This document shows, in pieces, positions 15,408-24,129 of a DNA stretch of 64,000 nt. The stretch spans positions 124,001-188,000 of the forward strand of contig JACRPF010000021.1 in the NCBI GenBank assembly GCA_016214035.1. Reading direction: 5' to 3'. Below the pieces are notes generated by a model. It saw only the letters and a list, made by a program, of their open reading frames with translations. It did no database searches and was not told the origin of the DNA. Position numbers and translations under genes: made by a program. How positions within the stretch are numbered: the first letter of the stretch is position 1; every line of letters begins with the position of its first letter. The DNA is from Spirochaetota bacterium. Lineage in GTDB: Bacteria; Spirochaetota; Brachyspiria; Brachyspirales; JACRPF01.

Positions 15408-16645
15408 TCGCGGATATGCCCGTTACCCGTGACCACATATTTGAGCGTTGTCATATCAAGCAGTCCCATGGGACCGCGCACATGCAGTTTCTGATTCGAT
15501 ATACCTATCTCTGCACCAAGTCCAAACTCGCCGCCGTCTGCAAGACGCGTCGATGCGTTCACCATCACCACACCCGCATCGACCTCTTCTTTGAACCGCT
15601 CCGCGTTCGCAAGCGACGAGGTGACTATCGCCTCGGTATGGCGCGAACCGTGACGGTTGATGTGCGCTATCGCCTGTTCGATGTTGTCGACTATCTTCAC
15701 CGAGATTATCAGATCGAGATATTCGGTGTCCCAGTCCGCCGCGTCCGCCGATTTCACCGGGATGATAGCCATGGTACGCGAACAGCCGCGCACCTCCACG
15801 CCTTTGGCAATAAGCGCATCGATTATCTCTTTTGTATGAGGAAAATCATGATGCACGAGGAGCGTTTCCGTGGCGTTGCAGACGCCGGGTCGCTGCGTCT
15901 TCGCGTTCACCGCAATATGCATCGCCATCGCCTTGTCGGCGTCTTTTTCTATATAGGTGTGACAGAGCCCCTTGTCGTGACAGATGACGGGAATAAGACT
16001 TTCCGCGCGGACAAAATTGATGAGCGCGTCTCCGCCGCGCGCGATGACCACATCCACCGACGACGTGCATTTGACGAAATCGGCGATGAGCTGACGGTCG
16101 GTATTCTCTACCATTGTCACCGCGTGTTCAGGTATGCCGGATTTCTTGAGTCCGGCGCGTATCGCCTTGACTATGGCGGTATTGCTTTTCACCGCTTCGC
16201 TGCCGCCACGCAGAATCACCGCGTTACCGCTTTTCAGCGACAGCGCGAACGCATCCACGGAGACATTGGGACGCGCTTCGAAAATGAAAAACACGACGCC
16301 GATGGGCGCCCGCACACGGCCGATGAGAAGGCCGTCGGCCCGTTTCTTAATCTCGGTATATGCGCCGACGGGGTCATCAAGCGCGATGACGGACGCTATC
16401 GTCGCGAGCATACCGTCGAACCGTTTTTCGTTAAGCGTAAGCCTGTCGATGAACGCTGACGGATTGCCCGCCTGTTTCGCCGCGGCCACATCGAGTGCGT
16501 TCTCGGCGAGGATCTGCCCGCGCCGTTCCGTAAGCGCGTCACTCACCGCATGAAGCGCGCGGTTCTTGTCCTGTCCGTTGAGGCGCGCAAGAGCGAACGA
16601 TGCATCTTTCGCTTTCTGAGCCGCGGCTGTTACGTATTCATTCAT
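15404..16645 (-). CDS. proA: Gamma-glutamyl phosphate reductase
   Basis: 413 residues, normal length. It reduces gamma-glutamyl phosphate to glutamate 5-semialdehyde with NADPH in proline synthesis. The aldehyde-dehydrogenase-type cysteine is in RPGVCNATETLLVH, and the cofactor region includes VFFIFEARPNVSVDAFALSLKSGNAVILRGG (shown here only as landmarks EARPNVSVDA and ILRGG). proB is not adjacent; instead the gene is coupled to nadD through an ATGA overlap. It has its own promoter (16672-16699). Confidence 0.95.
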   Translation of the reverse strand: MNEYVTAAAQKAKDASFALARLNGQDKNRALHAVSDALTERRGQILAENALDVAAAKQAGNPSAFIDRLTLNEKRFDGMLATIASVIALDDPVGAYTEIKKRADGLLIGRVRAPIGVVFFIFEARPNVSVDAFALSLKSGNAVILRGGSEAVKSNTAIVKAIRAGLKKSGIPEHAVTMVENTDRQLIADFVKCTSSVDVVIARGGDALINFVRAESLIPVICHDKGLCHTYIEKDADKAMAMHIAVNAKTQRPGVCNATETLLVHHDFPHTKEIIDALIAKGVEVRGCSRTMAIIPVKSADAADWDTEYLDLIISVKIVDNIEQAIAHINRHGSRHTEAIVTSSLANAERFKEEVDAGVVMVNASTRLADGGEFGLGAEIGISNQKLHVRGPMGLLDMTTLKYVVTGNGHIRE

Positions 16646-16671
16646 GGTTAGCTCCGGTACTTCGATACGTT
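16646..16671 (-). promoter_or_regulatory. Leader and ribosome site of proA
   Basis: Minus strand CCGGAG about 8 nt before ATG 16645 decides the start; no structured leader is seen. Confidence 0.5.
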
Positions 16672-16699
16672 ATTATAGAACATGTGGATTATTAATCAA
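16672..16699 (-). promoter_or_regulatory. Promoter of proA-nadD
   Basis: Minus strand TTGATT (16694-16699), 16 nt, TATAAT (16672-16677). Confidence 0.7.
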
Positions 16700-16726
16700 G
16701 ACGACTGCAGGAACGGTCACATCCCG

Positions 16727-16754
16727 TTGACGCCGGTCCTCTATCAATTATACT
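16727..16754 (+). promoter_or_regulatory. Promoter of the 410-residue secreted protein gene
   Basis: TTGACG (16727-16732), 16 nt, TATACT (16749-16754). Confidence 0.65.
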
Positions 16755-16805
16755 GAGCCCGCATCAGGAGACCTGACCGAAAGACAAGTCCGCACGGAGA
16801 ATATC

Positions 16806-18038
16806 ATGAAAAGCATCTATTCACTCGCACTCTGCTTCATGGCATTATCGACCATAATCTGCGCACGTACGCTTGAGGACGTTCGCGCCGGCAGCAAATT
16901 CGGCGGTATTCGCGGCACCGTCACCGCGCAGATCAAGACTGACAATCTGCCCGAGTACAAAGCCTCCGCGGCCGATCAAACAGCATTCCTCGCCGTATGC
17001 AAAACCGTCGCATCGGTATTCGCACGGCATCCGCTGATGGCGGCTCCGCGCGGTTTCAATGCATACAACACCGTCATGATTCCGTCGCTGGAATACAGCA
17101 GTGCGGTTTTGGCGACCAACGGCATGCCGCTCATCGCAGACTGCTCGCTCACCATGCGCGACTTCGGTGACGACGGCAAGGGAGGCTATCACGAATCCAT
17201 CTCGACCAGCGCCGGCGTCGTGGTGCATATCAACAGCCTCATGCTCGTATTCTCCGGCATGCACATCTACAACGAAGGCGCCGGTGACGACCTTTTCTAT
17301 CAGCCGAAAAAGACAGGTACGTTCAACGGCCATCCGCGCTACCATGATGTTGACAGTATGATTGTCCTCAACGCGTCGAAGAAGCCGCTCTGGCTTCCGG
17401 TGAGCGCTGAAGAATTTATCACCGTTCACATCAGACGTACCGAAGCCGAGCGGGACAAAACGCTTGCCGGCATGAAAGGCCCTCTGTCGCCGAAAGAGAT
17501 CGTCGATTCGGGAAAAGCGGAACGGGAGAAAGCGTTCACTGAAGCATATCTCATGCTCAAAAAAACAAATCCGAAAGAGGCGGAACAGGCGAAAAAAGAA
17601 TTCAATGAGGCTGAGAAACAGTTCGCAAAAGAAGCCGCATCGCACAAGGAAAGCGGCGATGATATACGTGCGCAGAATCAAAAGATCTATGACGACCGGA
17701 TAGCGGCGCTGAAGCGCGAACTCACAGCGCTATCCGCTCTTCAGCGAAAAGCGCAGGCGGTGTTCGTCGGCGAAAGCGATGAACATCCTTCGGGACTCGG
17801 CAGCCCGACCGATGAGAACGCACGGCATATCGTCCGGGTGAACCGTGACTATTTCAACGACGGCCTGCCGCGAAGTGCGGTACGGCTTCTCATCATCACC
17901 TTCAGTATCAACGGCGGATACGCCGACACGTCGGCGTTCGACACCGAACAGGAAGACCATACACTCGAGGATTTCATCGCCGCAGATCTCGCCGCAACGC
18001 TCGATTGGAAAAAAATATTCTCGGTTGCCGGAATATGA
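16806..18038 (+). CDS. Secreted protein of unknown function with charged helical insert
   Basis: 410 residues; ATG 16806 with GGAG upstream. A signal peptide (MKSIYSLALCFMALSTIICA) begins the protein. Two compact regions (about 20-215 and 330-410) flank a very charged, Lys/Glu-rich helix (about 215-320, e.g. KEAEQAKKEFNEAEKQFAKE) that is probably a coiled coil. No enzyme motif or named domain is recognised. It converges on the GDSL hydrolase gene with only 26 bp between the stops. Confidence 0.7.
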   Translation: MKSIYSLALCFMALSTIICARTLEDVRAGSKFGGIRGTVTAQIKTDNLPEYKASAADQTAFLAVCKTVASVFARHPLMAAPRGFNAYNTVMIPSLEYSSAVLATNGMPLIADCSLTMRDFGDDGKGGYHESISTSAGVVVHINSLMLVFSGMHIYNEGAGDDLFYQPKKTGTFNGHPRYHDVDSMIVLNASKKPLWLPVSAEEFITVHIRRTEAERDKTLAGMKGPLSPKEIVDSGKAEREKAFTEAYLMLKKTNPKEAEQAKKEFNEAEKQFAKEAASHKESGDDIRAQNQKIYDDRIAALKRELTALSALQRKAQAVFVGESDEHPSGLGSPTDENARHIVRVNRDYFNDGLPRSAVRLLIITFSINGGYADTSAFDTEQEDHTLEDFIAADLAATLDWKKIFSVAGI

Positions 18039-18064
18039 TCGATACTGCAGCCGTGTAACGCCTC

Positions 18065-19903
18065 TTATTCAAGCCAGATGCGGTCGAACATATAGGTCAC
18101 CGTGGGGGCGGCCCATACTTCATCCTTACCGCCTTCGTTCAAGAGCAGTGACACGCTTGTCATATTCTTGCCCGCAACCGGCAGCGACAGATCTTCCCAG
18201 TCGCCCGTGGCTTTTTCATAGCTTCTCAGCCGGATGAGTTTCCCGTCGATGTTCACTTCAACGCCGAACGGTGCGCCCTTATCCGCCTTATATCGGATGC
18301 GGAGATTTTTCACACCGGCAAGATCGCCCTTCACCGGCTTTGATATCCCGAGCATATCGCGATGTCCGGCCGTACGCGGTGCGCTCACCACAAGCGATCC
18401 GTCAACCACGGAAATTGTCGGCGTGCAATCCGTCCACGACACCTTCTGCCAGGCGGCAGCATCTTCTCCGCTGTCGATATCCTTCGACGCCTGAGCCGCT
18501 GATGCCGGCTTATTCTCAGCCGTCGCCGGCTCTATTTCGAAACGATGCGCGACAGGCTTATTATGCCGCCACACATCAGCCGTTCGTTCATCCATCTCTT
18601 TTTTCAATTCGGCCTCTCGCGGCTTCCAGGTGATATACGTATCCACCTGACCTTTGAAGTAACCGAAATTACCGGCGCCTTTTTTCTTTTCCAGATCGGC
18701 CAGCAGCGCCGCCTTCATTGCTTCAAAATCATCGGGATCAAGCCCCGGGTTGCTCCGCACCAGAAAATGTCTTTGCGCTGCGAATGTCCGCATGCGCGCC
18801 GCGATACTCTGGCGTTTCTCCTCGGCATCCATGACCTTCTGCGCCTGCTTGAGCATGGGACTCAGCGGATTTCCGGCGAGATTAATTCCCGCGGCAAGTT
18901 CGCGTGCCGATACGGTAGTTGCAACGGTAACACCGTCGATACGTACGGCATACGAGCCGTCAGGCAATCCGGTTACTTTCACTATTTCACGATTCAAGTC
19001 CTGCATGAAGGGCACCCATTTCAACGCCTCCTCCGCAGCGGGAAGCACCGGATACGGAAGCGATGAAGCCGTATACACAAACCCCGCCTTTCCGCCCTGA
19101 CATTTCACGTCACTGATACTGCAATTATTTTCAATCGTCGCCTTTCCGGCGGCAGCATCAACCGTGAATTCAGCCACCGTGCCGGACACGCCCAATCCTT
19201 TGAGGAGGTAATATGCCATCACCAACTGTCCGGGGTCACCGGGATGCACGCGATCGGGCCCAACGAGCGTTGCATTGGGATTGGCTTTCTGGAGCTCTGC
19301 ATTCAGTGCCGTCATGGGACGATGCAGTTCCAGTAATCCGCCGCCGGTACGCTCCGCCATTTTCTTTGCATTCTCGCCGCATAGCCCGAGCGCATCATTG
19401 ACGCCCGAGCAGTTTTCCGTCTGCTGATTGCCAGTCTGATCGTATATGGACGGCGTGATGTAAATAATACGACACGAAATAGCCTTGAGTTTTTCGGTGA
19501 GCTGTTCCATCGCGGCGAAGTGCGCTTTGAGCGCATCCTCACGACGCGTTTCAACTGCCGCGCCCGTTTGCCCCGGCGCATACAGGCCTCTGCTCACATC
19601 GTTCATTCCGAGCATTATGGTCGCCACCGTGGGCTTATGTACGGCGATGTCCCACTCGAAACGCTGCACGGCCCCCGCTGCGGAGTCGCCCGAGATACCG
19701 CAGTTATTCATCGTAAAGGGACGATCGGGATAGCGTGTGGCATGAAACAGATACACGAACGAATGATAACGCCGCCCGTGCGTGATGCTGTCCCCGATAG
19801 CGGCCCATCGATCACCGGCCTGAAAACCTATGGCAGGCGCATCGGCAGCATCTCCCGCTGCGAACGTAAGCATGGCGAGGCATGTGATCAGCAGATACTT
19901 CAT
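18065..19903 (-). CDS. Secreted GDSL/SGNH esterase with C-terminal carbohydrate-binding-like domain
   Basis: 612 residues from ATG 19903 (GGAG 7 nt upstream); the frame continues upstream without a better start. A signal peptide (MKYLLITCLAMLTFAAGDAA) precedes an SGNH hydrolase domain with all blocks: IGDSITHG (Ser39), GISGDSAAG, MLGMNDV and DRVHPGDPGQ (catalytic Asp/His). A helical stretch (MKAALLADLEKKKGAG region) follows, then a beta-sandwich-like C-terminal part (about 470-612: LRIRYKADKGAPFGVEVNID ... DWEDLSLPV). Such modules typically bind sugars. The likely role is deacylation of an extracellular polysaccharide. It has its own promoter. Confidence 0.82.
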   Translation of the reverse strand: MKYLLITCLAMLTFAAGDAADAPAIGFQAGDRWAAIGDSITHGRRYHSFVYLFHATRYPDRPFTMNNCGISGDSAAGAVQRFEWDIAVHKPTVATIMLGMNDVSRGLYAPGQTGAAVETRREDALKAHFAAMEQLTEKLKAISCRIIYITPSIYDQTGNQQTENCSGVNDALGLCGENAKKMAERTGGGLLELHRPMTALNAELQKANPNATLVGPDRVHPGDPGQLVMAYYLLKGLGVSGTVAEFTVDAAAGKATIENNCSISDVKCQGGKAGFVYTASSLPYPVLPAAEEALKWVPFMQDLNREIVKVTGLPDGSYAVRIDGVTVATTVSARELAAGINLAGNPLSPMLKQAQKVMDAEEKRQSIAARMRTFAAQRHFLVRSNPGLDPDDFEAMKAALLADLEKKKGAGNFGYFKGQVDTYITWKPREAELKKEMDERTADVWRHNKPVAHRFEIEPATAENKPASAAQASKDIDSGEDAAAWQKVSWTDCTPTISVVDGSLVVSAPRTAGHRDMLGISKPVKGDLAGVKNLRIRYKADKGAPFGVEVNIDGKLIRLRSYEKATGDWEDLSLPVAGKNMTSVSLLLNEGGKDEVWAAPTVTYMFDRIWLE

Positions 19904-19928
19904 AGTGTAACTCCATATTGATATCCAT

Positions 19929-19956
19929 AGTATAATCCCGCACGGCGACGAGTCAA
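19929..19956 (-). promoter_or_regulatory. Promoter of the GDSL esterase gene
   Basis: Minus strand TTGACT (19951-19956), 16 nt, TATACT (19929-19934). Confidence 0.7.
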
Positions 19957-20012
19957 GGCAGGTATTACCGCATAACACTATCGCGCCATATGTCGGTATA
20001 CCAACGGACGAC

Positions 20013-20041
20013 TTGCGATTGTAGAACGATTGCGCTACAAT
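20013..20041 (+). promoter_or_regulatory. Promoter of the OmpA-family gene
   Basis: TTGCGA (20013-20018), 17 nt, TACAAT (20036-20041). Confidence 0.55.
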
Positions 20042-20074
20042 AGAACGACAATAGACATTTCATCGAGGTATCAT

Positions 20075-21316
20075 ATGCGTAAGATCATTCTGACGGCACT
20101 GGCAGTTTTAAGCACGCTATTCCCGGCGGCACCGCAAAGCATGAGCATGGGAGCCCGTATTCAGGCACGCGCGGCCGCCCGTGAGGCATTGCTCGAAACG
20201 AAAAACGCCGTTCGCGCCAAACAATTCGAAAAGGCCCGTGTATACGTCCAGAAGGCGCACGACCTGAATCCAACCGACAGCGAAGTTATCAAGTACTACC
20301 GGCAGCTTGCCGCGCCTGAACTGTCGATCGAACCGGAAGCCGAGATATTCTTCTATAATAAGAAACCGTCACTCACCTGCACGTTTCGCACCGACGGCAA
20401 AGGCGCCGGTACCGCATGGATAACCTCATGGACGTTTACCGTTAAAAGCGAAAGCGGAACTGCTGTGCGGACGATGAGCGGCACCGCATCCGTGGACAGC
20501 ATCTCATGGGACGGCTACTCCGACGCCAAGACACGCGTCCCCGACGGCCGCTACACGCTTGAAGCGGACATCGGCGGTGAACTCGGATTCCGTGTACCGG
20601 TGAAAGGGAATGCGGTGCTCGTGCTCGGCAAAGATATGGAAGGATTCATCGCGATAAAGGAAACGCTCTTCCCCGCGGGAAAAACGAATGTGCTTATTGA
20701 GCTTATGTACCCCGACAGAACACGCATCGTCTCCTGGGAAGTCATCATCGCCAATAACAGCGGAAAGACAGTGCGCTCTATAAAAGGCAGCGGACCGCTC
20801 CCCGAATCGGTCAACTGGGACGGCAGGGACAATGCCGGCGACATCGTCCCCGGCGGCGATATATTCACGGTCATGCTCACGGGAACCGATAAGGCCGGAA
20901 AAACATGGGAAAGCAACAAAGACATTATTGAATCCGAGATAGAAATAATCACTGCGGGAGGGCTCCTGACATTCAAAATGTCAACGCTGCAGTTCGATAT
21001 CGGTAAAGCGGTTATTCAGACACGGTCGTATCCATTGCTCGACCGCGTGGTGCGCATACTCAATAAATACAACTGGTACACGATACAGATTGAAGGACAC
21101 ACCGACAATGTGGGCGCCGATGCGGCGAATATGACGCTGTCGAAAGACCGGGCGAAAACGGTGATGGATTATCTAATCTCAAAATCGGGACTTCCCGCCG
21201 AGCGGTTCACCACAACGGGTGCCGGAAGCTCAAAACCGGTGGCGCCGAACACAAGCGATGCAGGACGCGCAAAAAATCGCCGCGTTGAGTTTACGCTGAC
21301 CGAGATAAAGAAATAA
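20075..21316 (+). CDS. OmpA-family peptidoglycan-binding protein with FlgD-like Ig repeats
   Basis: 413 residues from ATG 20075 (GAGG upstream). A signal peptide is followed by a short TPR-like helix pair (KQFEKARVYVQKAHDLNPTD). Two FlgD-type Ig-like domains come next, each with the WDG signature (ISWDGYSDAKTRVPDGRYTL; VNWDGRDNAGDIVPGGDIFT). The C-terminal OmpA domain has IEGHTDNVGADAANMTLSKD and GRAKNRRVEF, which contain the Asp and Arg that bind diaminopimelate. The domain order suits a periplasmic protein that links peptidoglycan to the envelope. It converges on a small lipoprotein gene, 4 bp apart. Confidence 0.85.
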   Translation: MRKIILTALAVLSTLFPAAPQSMSMGARIQARAAAREALLETKNAVRAKQFEKARVYVQKAHDLNPTDSEVIKYYRQLAAPELSIEPEAEIFFYNKKPSLTCTFRTDGKGAGTAWITSWTFTVKSESGTAVRTMSGTASVDSISWDGYSDAKTRVPDGRYTLEADIGGELGFRVPVKGNAVLVLGKDMEGFIAIKETLFPAGKTNVLIELMYPDRTRIVSWEVIIANNSGKTVRSIKGSGPLPESVNWDGRDNAGDIVPGGDIFTVMLTGTDKAGKTWESNKDIIESEIEIITAGGLLTFKMSTLQFDIGKAVIQTRSYPLLDRVVRILNKYNWYTIQIEGHTDNVGADAANMTLSKDRAKTVMDYLISKSGLPAERFTTTGAGSSKPVAPNTSDAGRAKNRRVEFTLTEIKK

Positions 21317-21320
21317 CAAT

Positions 21321-21752
21321 TCACATCTTCTGGATTATCGCCCAGAACGCATTCTCGATATTCTGAAGCGTTCCGGTCTTTTCGCGATACGTCTGCGTAA
21401 TCTGCCCCGTAGCGACGTCAGTGACCTCGATGCTGATGAAATAGGTTCCGCCGATCATGGAAATAGTTCCCGTGGCGATTGCGGTGATATTCGGTATGGT
21501 ACCGGCATTCGCGGCTGTCATGAGTTTCCCGCGCGCATCGGTGCGCTCCACCGAGGTGAATTTCTTCGACGCTTTCATTGCGTGAATAAATGTTTCCGAA
21601 TACTGACGCTTCTCACGTTCACCAACCACCGTTGAGGTGAATCCGGCAAACCCTATCGCGGGCTTTACCTCGGGGGTTTTTACTATCTCTTTTTCAGCGG
21701 CACAGCCGAGTATGAGCGCTGCCATAACGATGACTGACACTATATGTTTCAT
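21321..21752 (-). CDS. Small lipoprotein of unknown function
   Basis: 143 residues from ATG 21752 (GGAGG 6 nt upstream). The lipobox LILGC gives Cys17. The mature part (about 125 residues) has alternating beta patterns: KKFTSVERTDARGKLMTAAN, TGTISMIGGTYFISIEVTDV, TGQITQTYREKTG. This resembles lipoproteins that report on or modulate envelope assembly (CsgG/LpoB-like fold), but the match is by shape only. It has its own promoter. Confidence 0.65.
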   Translation of the reverse strand: MKHIVSVIVMAALILGCAAEKEIVKTPEVKPAIGFAGFTSTVVGEREKRQYSETFIHAMKASKKFTSVERTDARGKLMTAANAGTIPNITAIATGTISMIGGTYFISIEVTDVATGQITQTYREKTGTLQNIENAFWAIIQKM

Positions 21753-21787
21753 GGTTTCCTCCCGTGGATTGTTGACGATATGGTGCG

Positions 21788-21815
21788 ATACTACACTACC
21801 GCGGCAGGCTGTCAA
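21788..21815 (-). promoter_or_regulatory. Promoter of the small lipoprotein gene
   Basis: Minus strand TTGACA (21810-21815), 16 nt, TAGTAT (21788-21793). Confidence 0.6.
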
Positions 21816-21841
21816 GAGCGCGTGTCCAATGTGCATATGCG

Positions 21842-21869
21842 TTGCCAATTGCCGCTGATGATGTATACT
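21842..21869 (+). promoter_or_regulatory. Promoter of the AraC gene, implying a leaderless mRNA
   Basis: TTGCCA (21842-21847), 16 nt, TATACT (21864-21869). The ATG at 21876 is 7 nt after the -10, where transcription should begin. Confidence 0.6.
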
Positions 21870-21875
21870 TTTGTC

Positions 21876-22718
21876 ATGGAATCAGGCTCAGCGATCGACC
21901 CGTTCTACGAGAACGACGTGACACAGTTCACCGAACGCGCACCGCTGATGATACGGCGTTCGGTGACCGTCGCCGAACGGGCTGCTGTGCGTCCGCATTT
22001 TCACGGCACCCTGGAGCTCGTGTGGTTCTATTCCGGCACGGGCGGCCGCGTCATCATCGACGGCAAACCGCACCCGTATACTAAAGAGCAGGCGATATTC
22101 ATCAAACCGTACGCCATGCACGCATACGAGCTTCATTCCCTGTCACAGCGATTTCTACTGGTAAAGTTCGACACCGCACGCTTTGTTGAGCTGTTCAGCG
22201 GTTCGCAGCTTGAACGCGATGCGCGCATATTCACCGCACGACTGGCACATGCCGTACCCGTGCAGCGCATCCCGCCGTCCGCAATCCGTTCGCTTGCGCA
22301 GTGCAGCACACAAGACCTGTTTGCATCACTTGCGGCACTGATTTCGCTCACGCAAAGCATACGCACACTGCCGTCATCATCCGTCGACGCGGAAGCATCC
22401 TCGGCGTTCTCACGGGCGATATCGTTCATGGAAAAGCACTATAATGAAAAAATAACACTCGCCGCAGCCGCCGCGGAGGCGGGTGTCAGTAAATTTCATT
22501 TCGCACATACGTTCCCGAAGCTGTACGGCATGAGCTTCGTCGACTTTCTCAACCGTATCCGCCTTGCCCGCGCGGAAAACCTCCTGCGCTATTCGGATAA
22601 AAGCATCTCCGACATAGCCCGCTCCGTGGGATTTTTCGACGCGGCATACTTTCACAAAGTGTTCAAGAAGCACCGCGGCGAACGGCCGAAGGATTTCCGC
22701 AGCGGTTTTCGAAGCTGA
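21876..22718 (+). CDS. AraC-family transcriptional regulator with cupin sensor domain
   Basis: 280 residues if started at ATG 21876 (ATG 21858/21861 are alternatives; none has a ribosome site). The N-terminal cupin-like region (RPHFHGTLELVWFYSGTGG, FIKPYAMHAYELHS) resembles sugar-sensing AraC proteins. The C-terminal pair of helix-turn-helices is typical: ITLAAAAAEAGVSKFHFAHT and ISDIARSVGFFDAAYFHKVF. The target is unknown: the gene stands between a lipoprotein gene (divergent) and hisE, with no sugar gene beside it. Confidence 0.88.
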   Translation: MESGSAIDPFYENDVTQFTERAPLMIRRSVTVAERAAVRPHFHGTLELVWFYSGTGGRVIIDGKPHPYTKEQAIFIKPYAMHAYELHSLSQRFLLVKFDTARFVELFSGSQLERDARIFTARLAHAVPVQRIPPSAIRSLAQCSTQDLFASLAALISLTQSIRTLPSSSVDAEASSAFSRAISFMEKHYNEKITLAAAAAEAGVSKFHFAHTFPKLYGMSFVDFLNRIRLARAENLLRYSDKSISDIARSVGFFDAAYFHKVFKKHRGERPKDFRSGFRS

Positions 22719-22730
22719 ATGCGGCGCAGT

Positions 22731-22758
22731 TTGACATCCGATATCCAGCATATATAAT
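22731..22758 (+). promoter_or_regulatory. Consensus promoter of hisE-hisG
   Basis: TTGACA (22731-22736), 16 nt, TATAAT (22753-22758), a full consensus pair. The predicted start (about 22765) leaves only some 5 nt before ATG 22770, with no ribosome site. Confidence 0.8.
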
Positions 22759-22769
22759 CCGTTCCCATA

Positions 22770-23093
22770 ATGGAAAACAATATTTTCTACAAACTTGCAT
22801 CCGTCATCGATGAACGGAAAAACGCATCGCCTGAATCGTCATATACCGCGAAACTGCTGCATGCCGGCGTAGAGAAGATCAGTAAAAAAGTGATCGAAGA
22901 GGCTTTTGAAGCGTGCCTCGCCGCACACAACGGCGACACGGCGCATCTTACCAATGAAATCTGCGACCTGTTCTATCACGCGCTCGTGCTCGGCGCAAGC
23001 CGCGGCGTCACCATCGATGCCGTCGCCGCCGAACTCACCCGCCGCTTCGGCACCAGCGGTATCGATGAAAAAGCGTCGCGTAAACAGCAATGA
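22770..23093 (+). CDS. hisE: Phosphoribosyl-ATP pyrophosphatase
   Basis: 107 residues. HisE hydrolyses phosphoribosyl-ATP to phosphoribosyl-AMP, the second step of histidine synthesis. The MazG-like helical fold shows in SYTAKLLHAGVEKISKKVIE and EICDLFYHALVL, whose Glu/Asp residues hold magnesium. It is a stand-alone form, not fused to HisI. It lies directly upstream of hisG in the same direction, forming a two-gene operon from a near-leaderless consensus promoter. No other his gene is in the window. Confidence 0.92.
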   Translation: MENNIFYKLASVIDERKNASPESSYTAKLLHAGVEKISKKVIEEAFEACLAAHNGDTAHLTNEICDLFYHALVLGASRGVTIDAVAAELTRRFGTSGIDEKASRKQQ

Positions 23094-23132
23094 CCGCATG
23101 ACCGCCCTATTCCACACCGACAGGATCCCTTC

Positions 23133-24014
23133 ATGAACTTGAGCAACGCAACTTCACTGAAATTCGCGATTCCGAACAAAGGCCGGCTGCACGAGCCCAC
23201 GGTGGCGCTTCTCAAACGCGCCGGATACTCGTTCCGGATGAAAGACCGCGCACTTTACGCATCATGCACCAACGCCGACATCATATTCATCTTCGTCCGC
23301 GCCGAGGACATCCCCGTGCTGGTGGCTTCATCGGCTGTTGATATCGGCATCACGGGACAGGACCTCGTCATAGAAAAAAAGGCAGCGGCATCCGAACTGC
23401 TCGCGCTCGATTTCGGCAAATGCCGGCTCTGTGTTGCGGTACCCGGCAGCGCATCGCATGACAGCGTCACGGAACTTGCCGGCGCAATGATCGCCACATC
23501 GTTCCCGGGCATCACCTCGGATTACTTCACGAAACAGCATGTCCCGGTGACCTGCCTCGAGATGAACGGATCAATCGAGATAACCGTTGCGCTCGGGATT
23601 GCCGACGCCATCGTCGATATTGTCGAGACGGGCGACAGTTTGAAAGAAAACAATCTGCGTATTTTCAAGGAAATAGGCAGCTATCAGACGGTGCTCATCG
23701 CATCACCGAAACGCGTGATGGACGAACGTGTGCAGATGGTGAAACGGCGCATCGAAGGTATTCTGATCGCCAACAGTTACAGCATTCTCGAATACAACAT
23801 CCCGTCCGCGCGTCTGAAAGATGCGGAGAAGATCACACCGGGATTTGAATCACCCACCGTGGCTGAACTGGACGAACCCGGGTGGCTTGCGGTGAAAGTA
23901 ATGGTTGAAAAAAACCGCATCGCCGATGCCATGGACAAGCTGGAAGCCCTTGGCGCTACCGGTCTTTTCGAGACCGAGATAAAAAACTGCCGCCTCGGGA
24001 AATCAAAGAACTGA
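23133..24014 (+). CDS. hisG: ATP phosphoribosyltransferase, long form
   Basis: 293 residues. It catalyses the first, committed step of histidine synthesis (ATP plus PRPP). The length and C-terminal part (WLAVKVMVEKNRIADAMDKL ... GATGLFETEIKNC) identify the long form with an ACT-like regulatory domain, the type inhibited directly by histidine without HisZ. PRPP-binding region: IADAIVDIVETGDSLKENNL. AGGAT precedes ATG 23133. It follows hisE by 39 bp. Confidence 0.95.
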   Translation: MNLSNATSLKFAIPNKGRLHEPTVALLKRAGYSFRMKDRALYASCTNADIIFIFVRAEDIPVLVASSAVDIGITGQDLVIEKKAAASELLALDFGKCRLCVAVPGSASHDSVTELAGAMIATSFPGITSDYFTKQHVPVTCLEMNGSIEITVALGIADAIVDIVETGDSLKENNLRIFKEIGSYQTVLIASPKRVMDERVQMVKRRIEGILIANSYSILEYNIPSARLKDAEKITPGFESPTVAELDEPGWLAVKVMVEKNRIADAMDKLEALGATGLFETEIKNCRLGKSKN

Positions 24015-24053
24015 CACGCTGATTCCGTAACTACTATAACCACCAGGACCGCC

Positions 24054-24082
24054 TTGACAAAGTAACGCTTCTTGCGTATATT
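24054..24082 (+). promoter_or_regulatory. Promoter of the glycan-utilisation operon
   Basis: TTGACA (24054-24059), 17 nt, TATATT (24077-24082). The start site would fall inside the palindromic operator immediately downstream. Confidence 0.8.
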
Positions 24083-24083
24083 G

Positions 24084-24103
24084 AATGGCATACGTATGCC
24101 ATT
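24084..24103. promoter_or_regulatory. LacI-type operator O1, perfect 20-bp palindrome
   Basis: AATGGCATACGTATGCCATT, a perfect dyad with the central CG step usual for LacI-family operators. It overlaps the expected transcription start of the regulator gene and so implies autoregulation. A 16/20 match lies at 31094-31113. Confidence 0.8.
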
Positions 24104-24129
24104 ATTACCAAACGAGGCTGATAACCCGC

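Noticed and set aside
24085-24129. Earlier ATG of the LacI gene at 24085
   Set aside because: It lies within the operator at the expected transcription start, and the added 15 residues precede the canonical HTH start.
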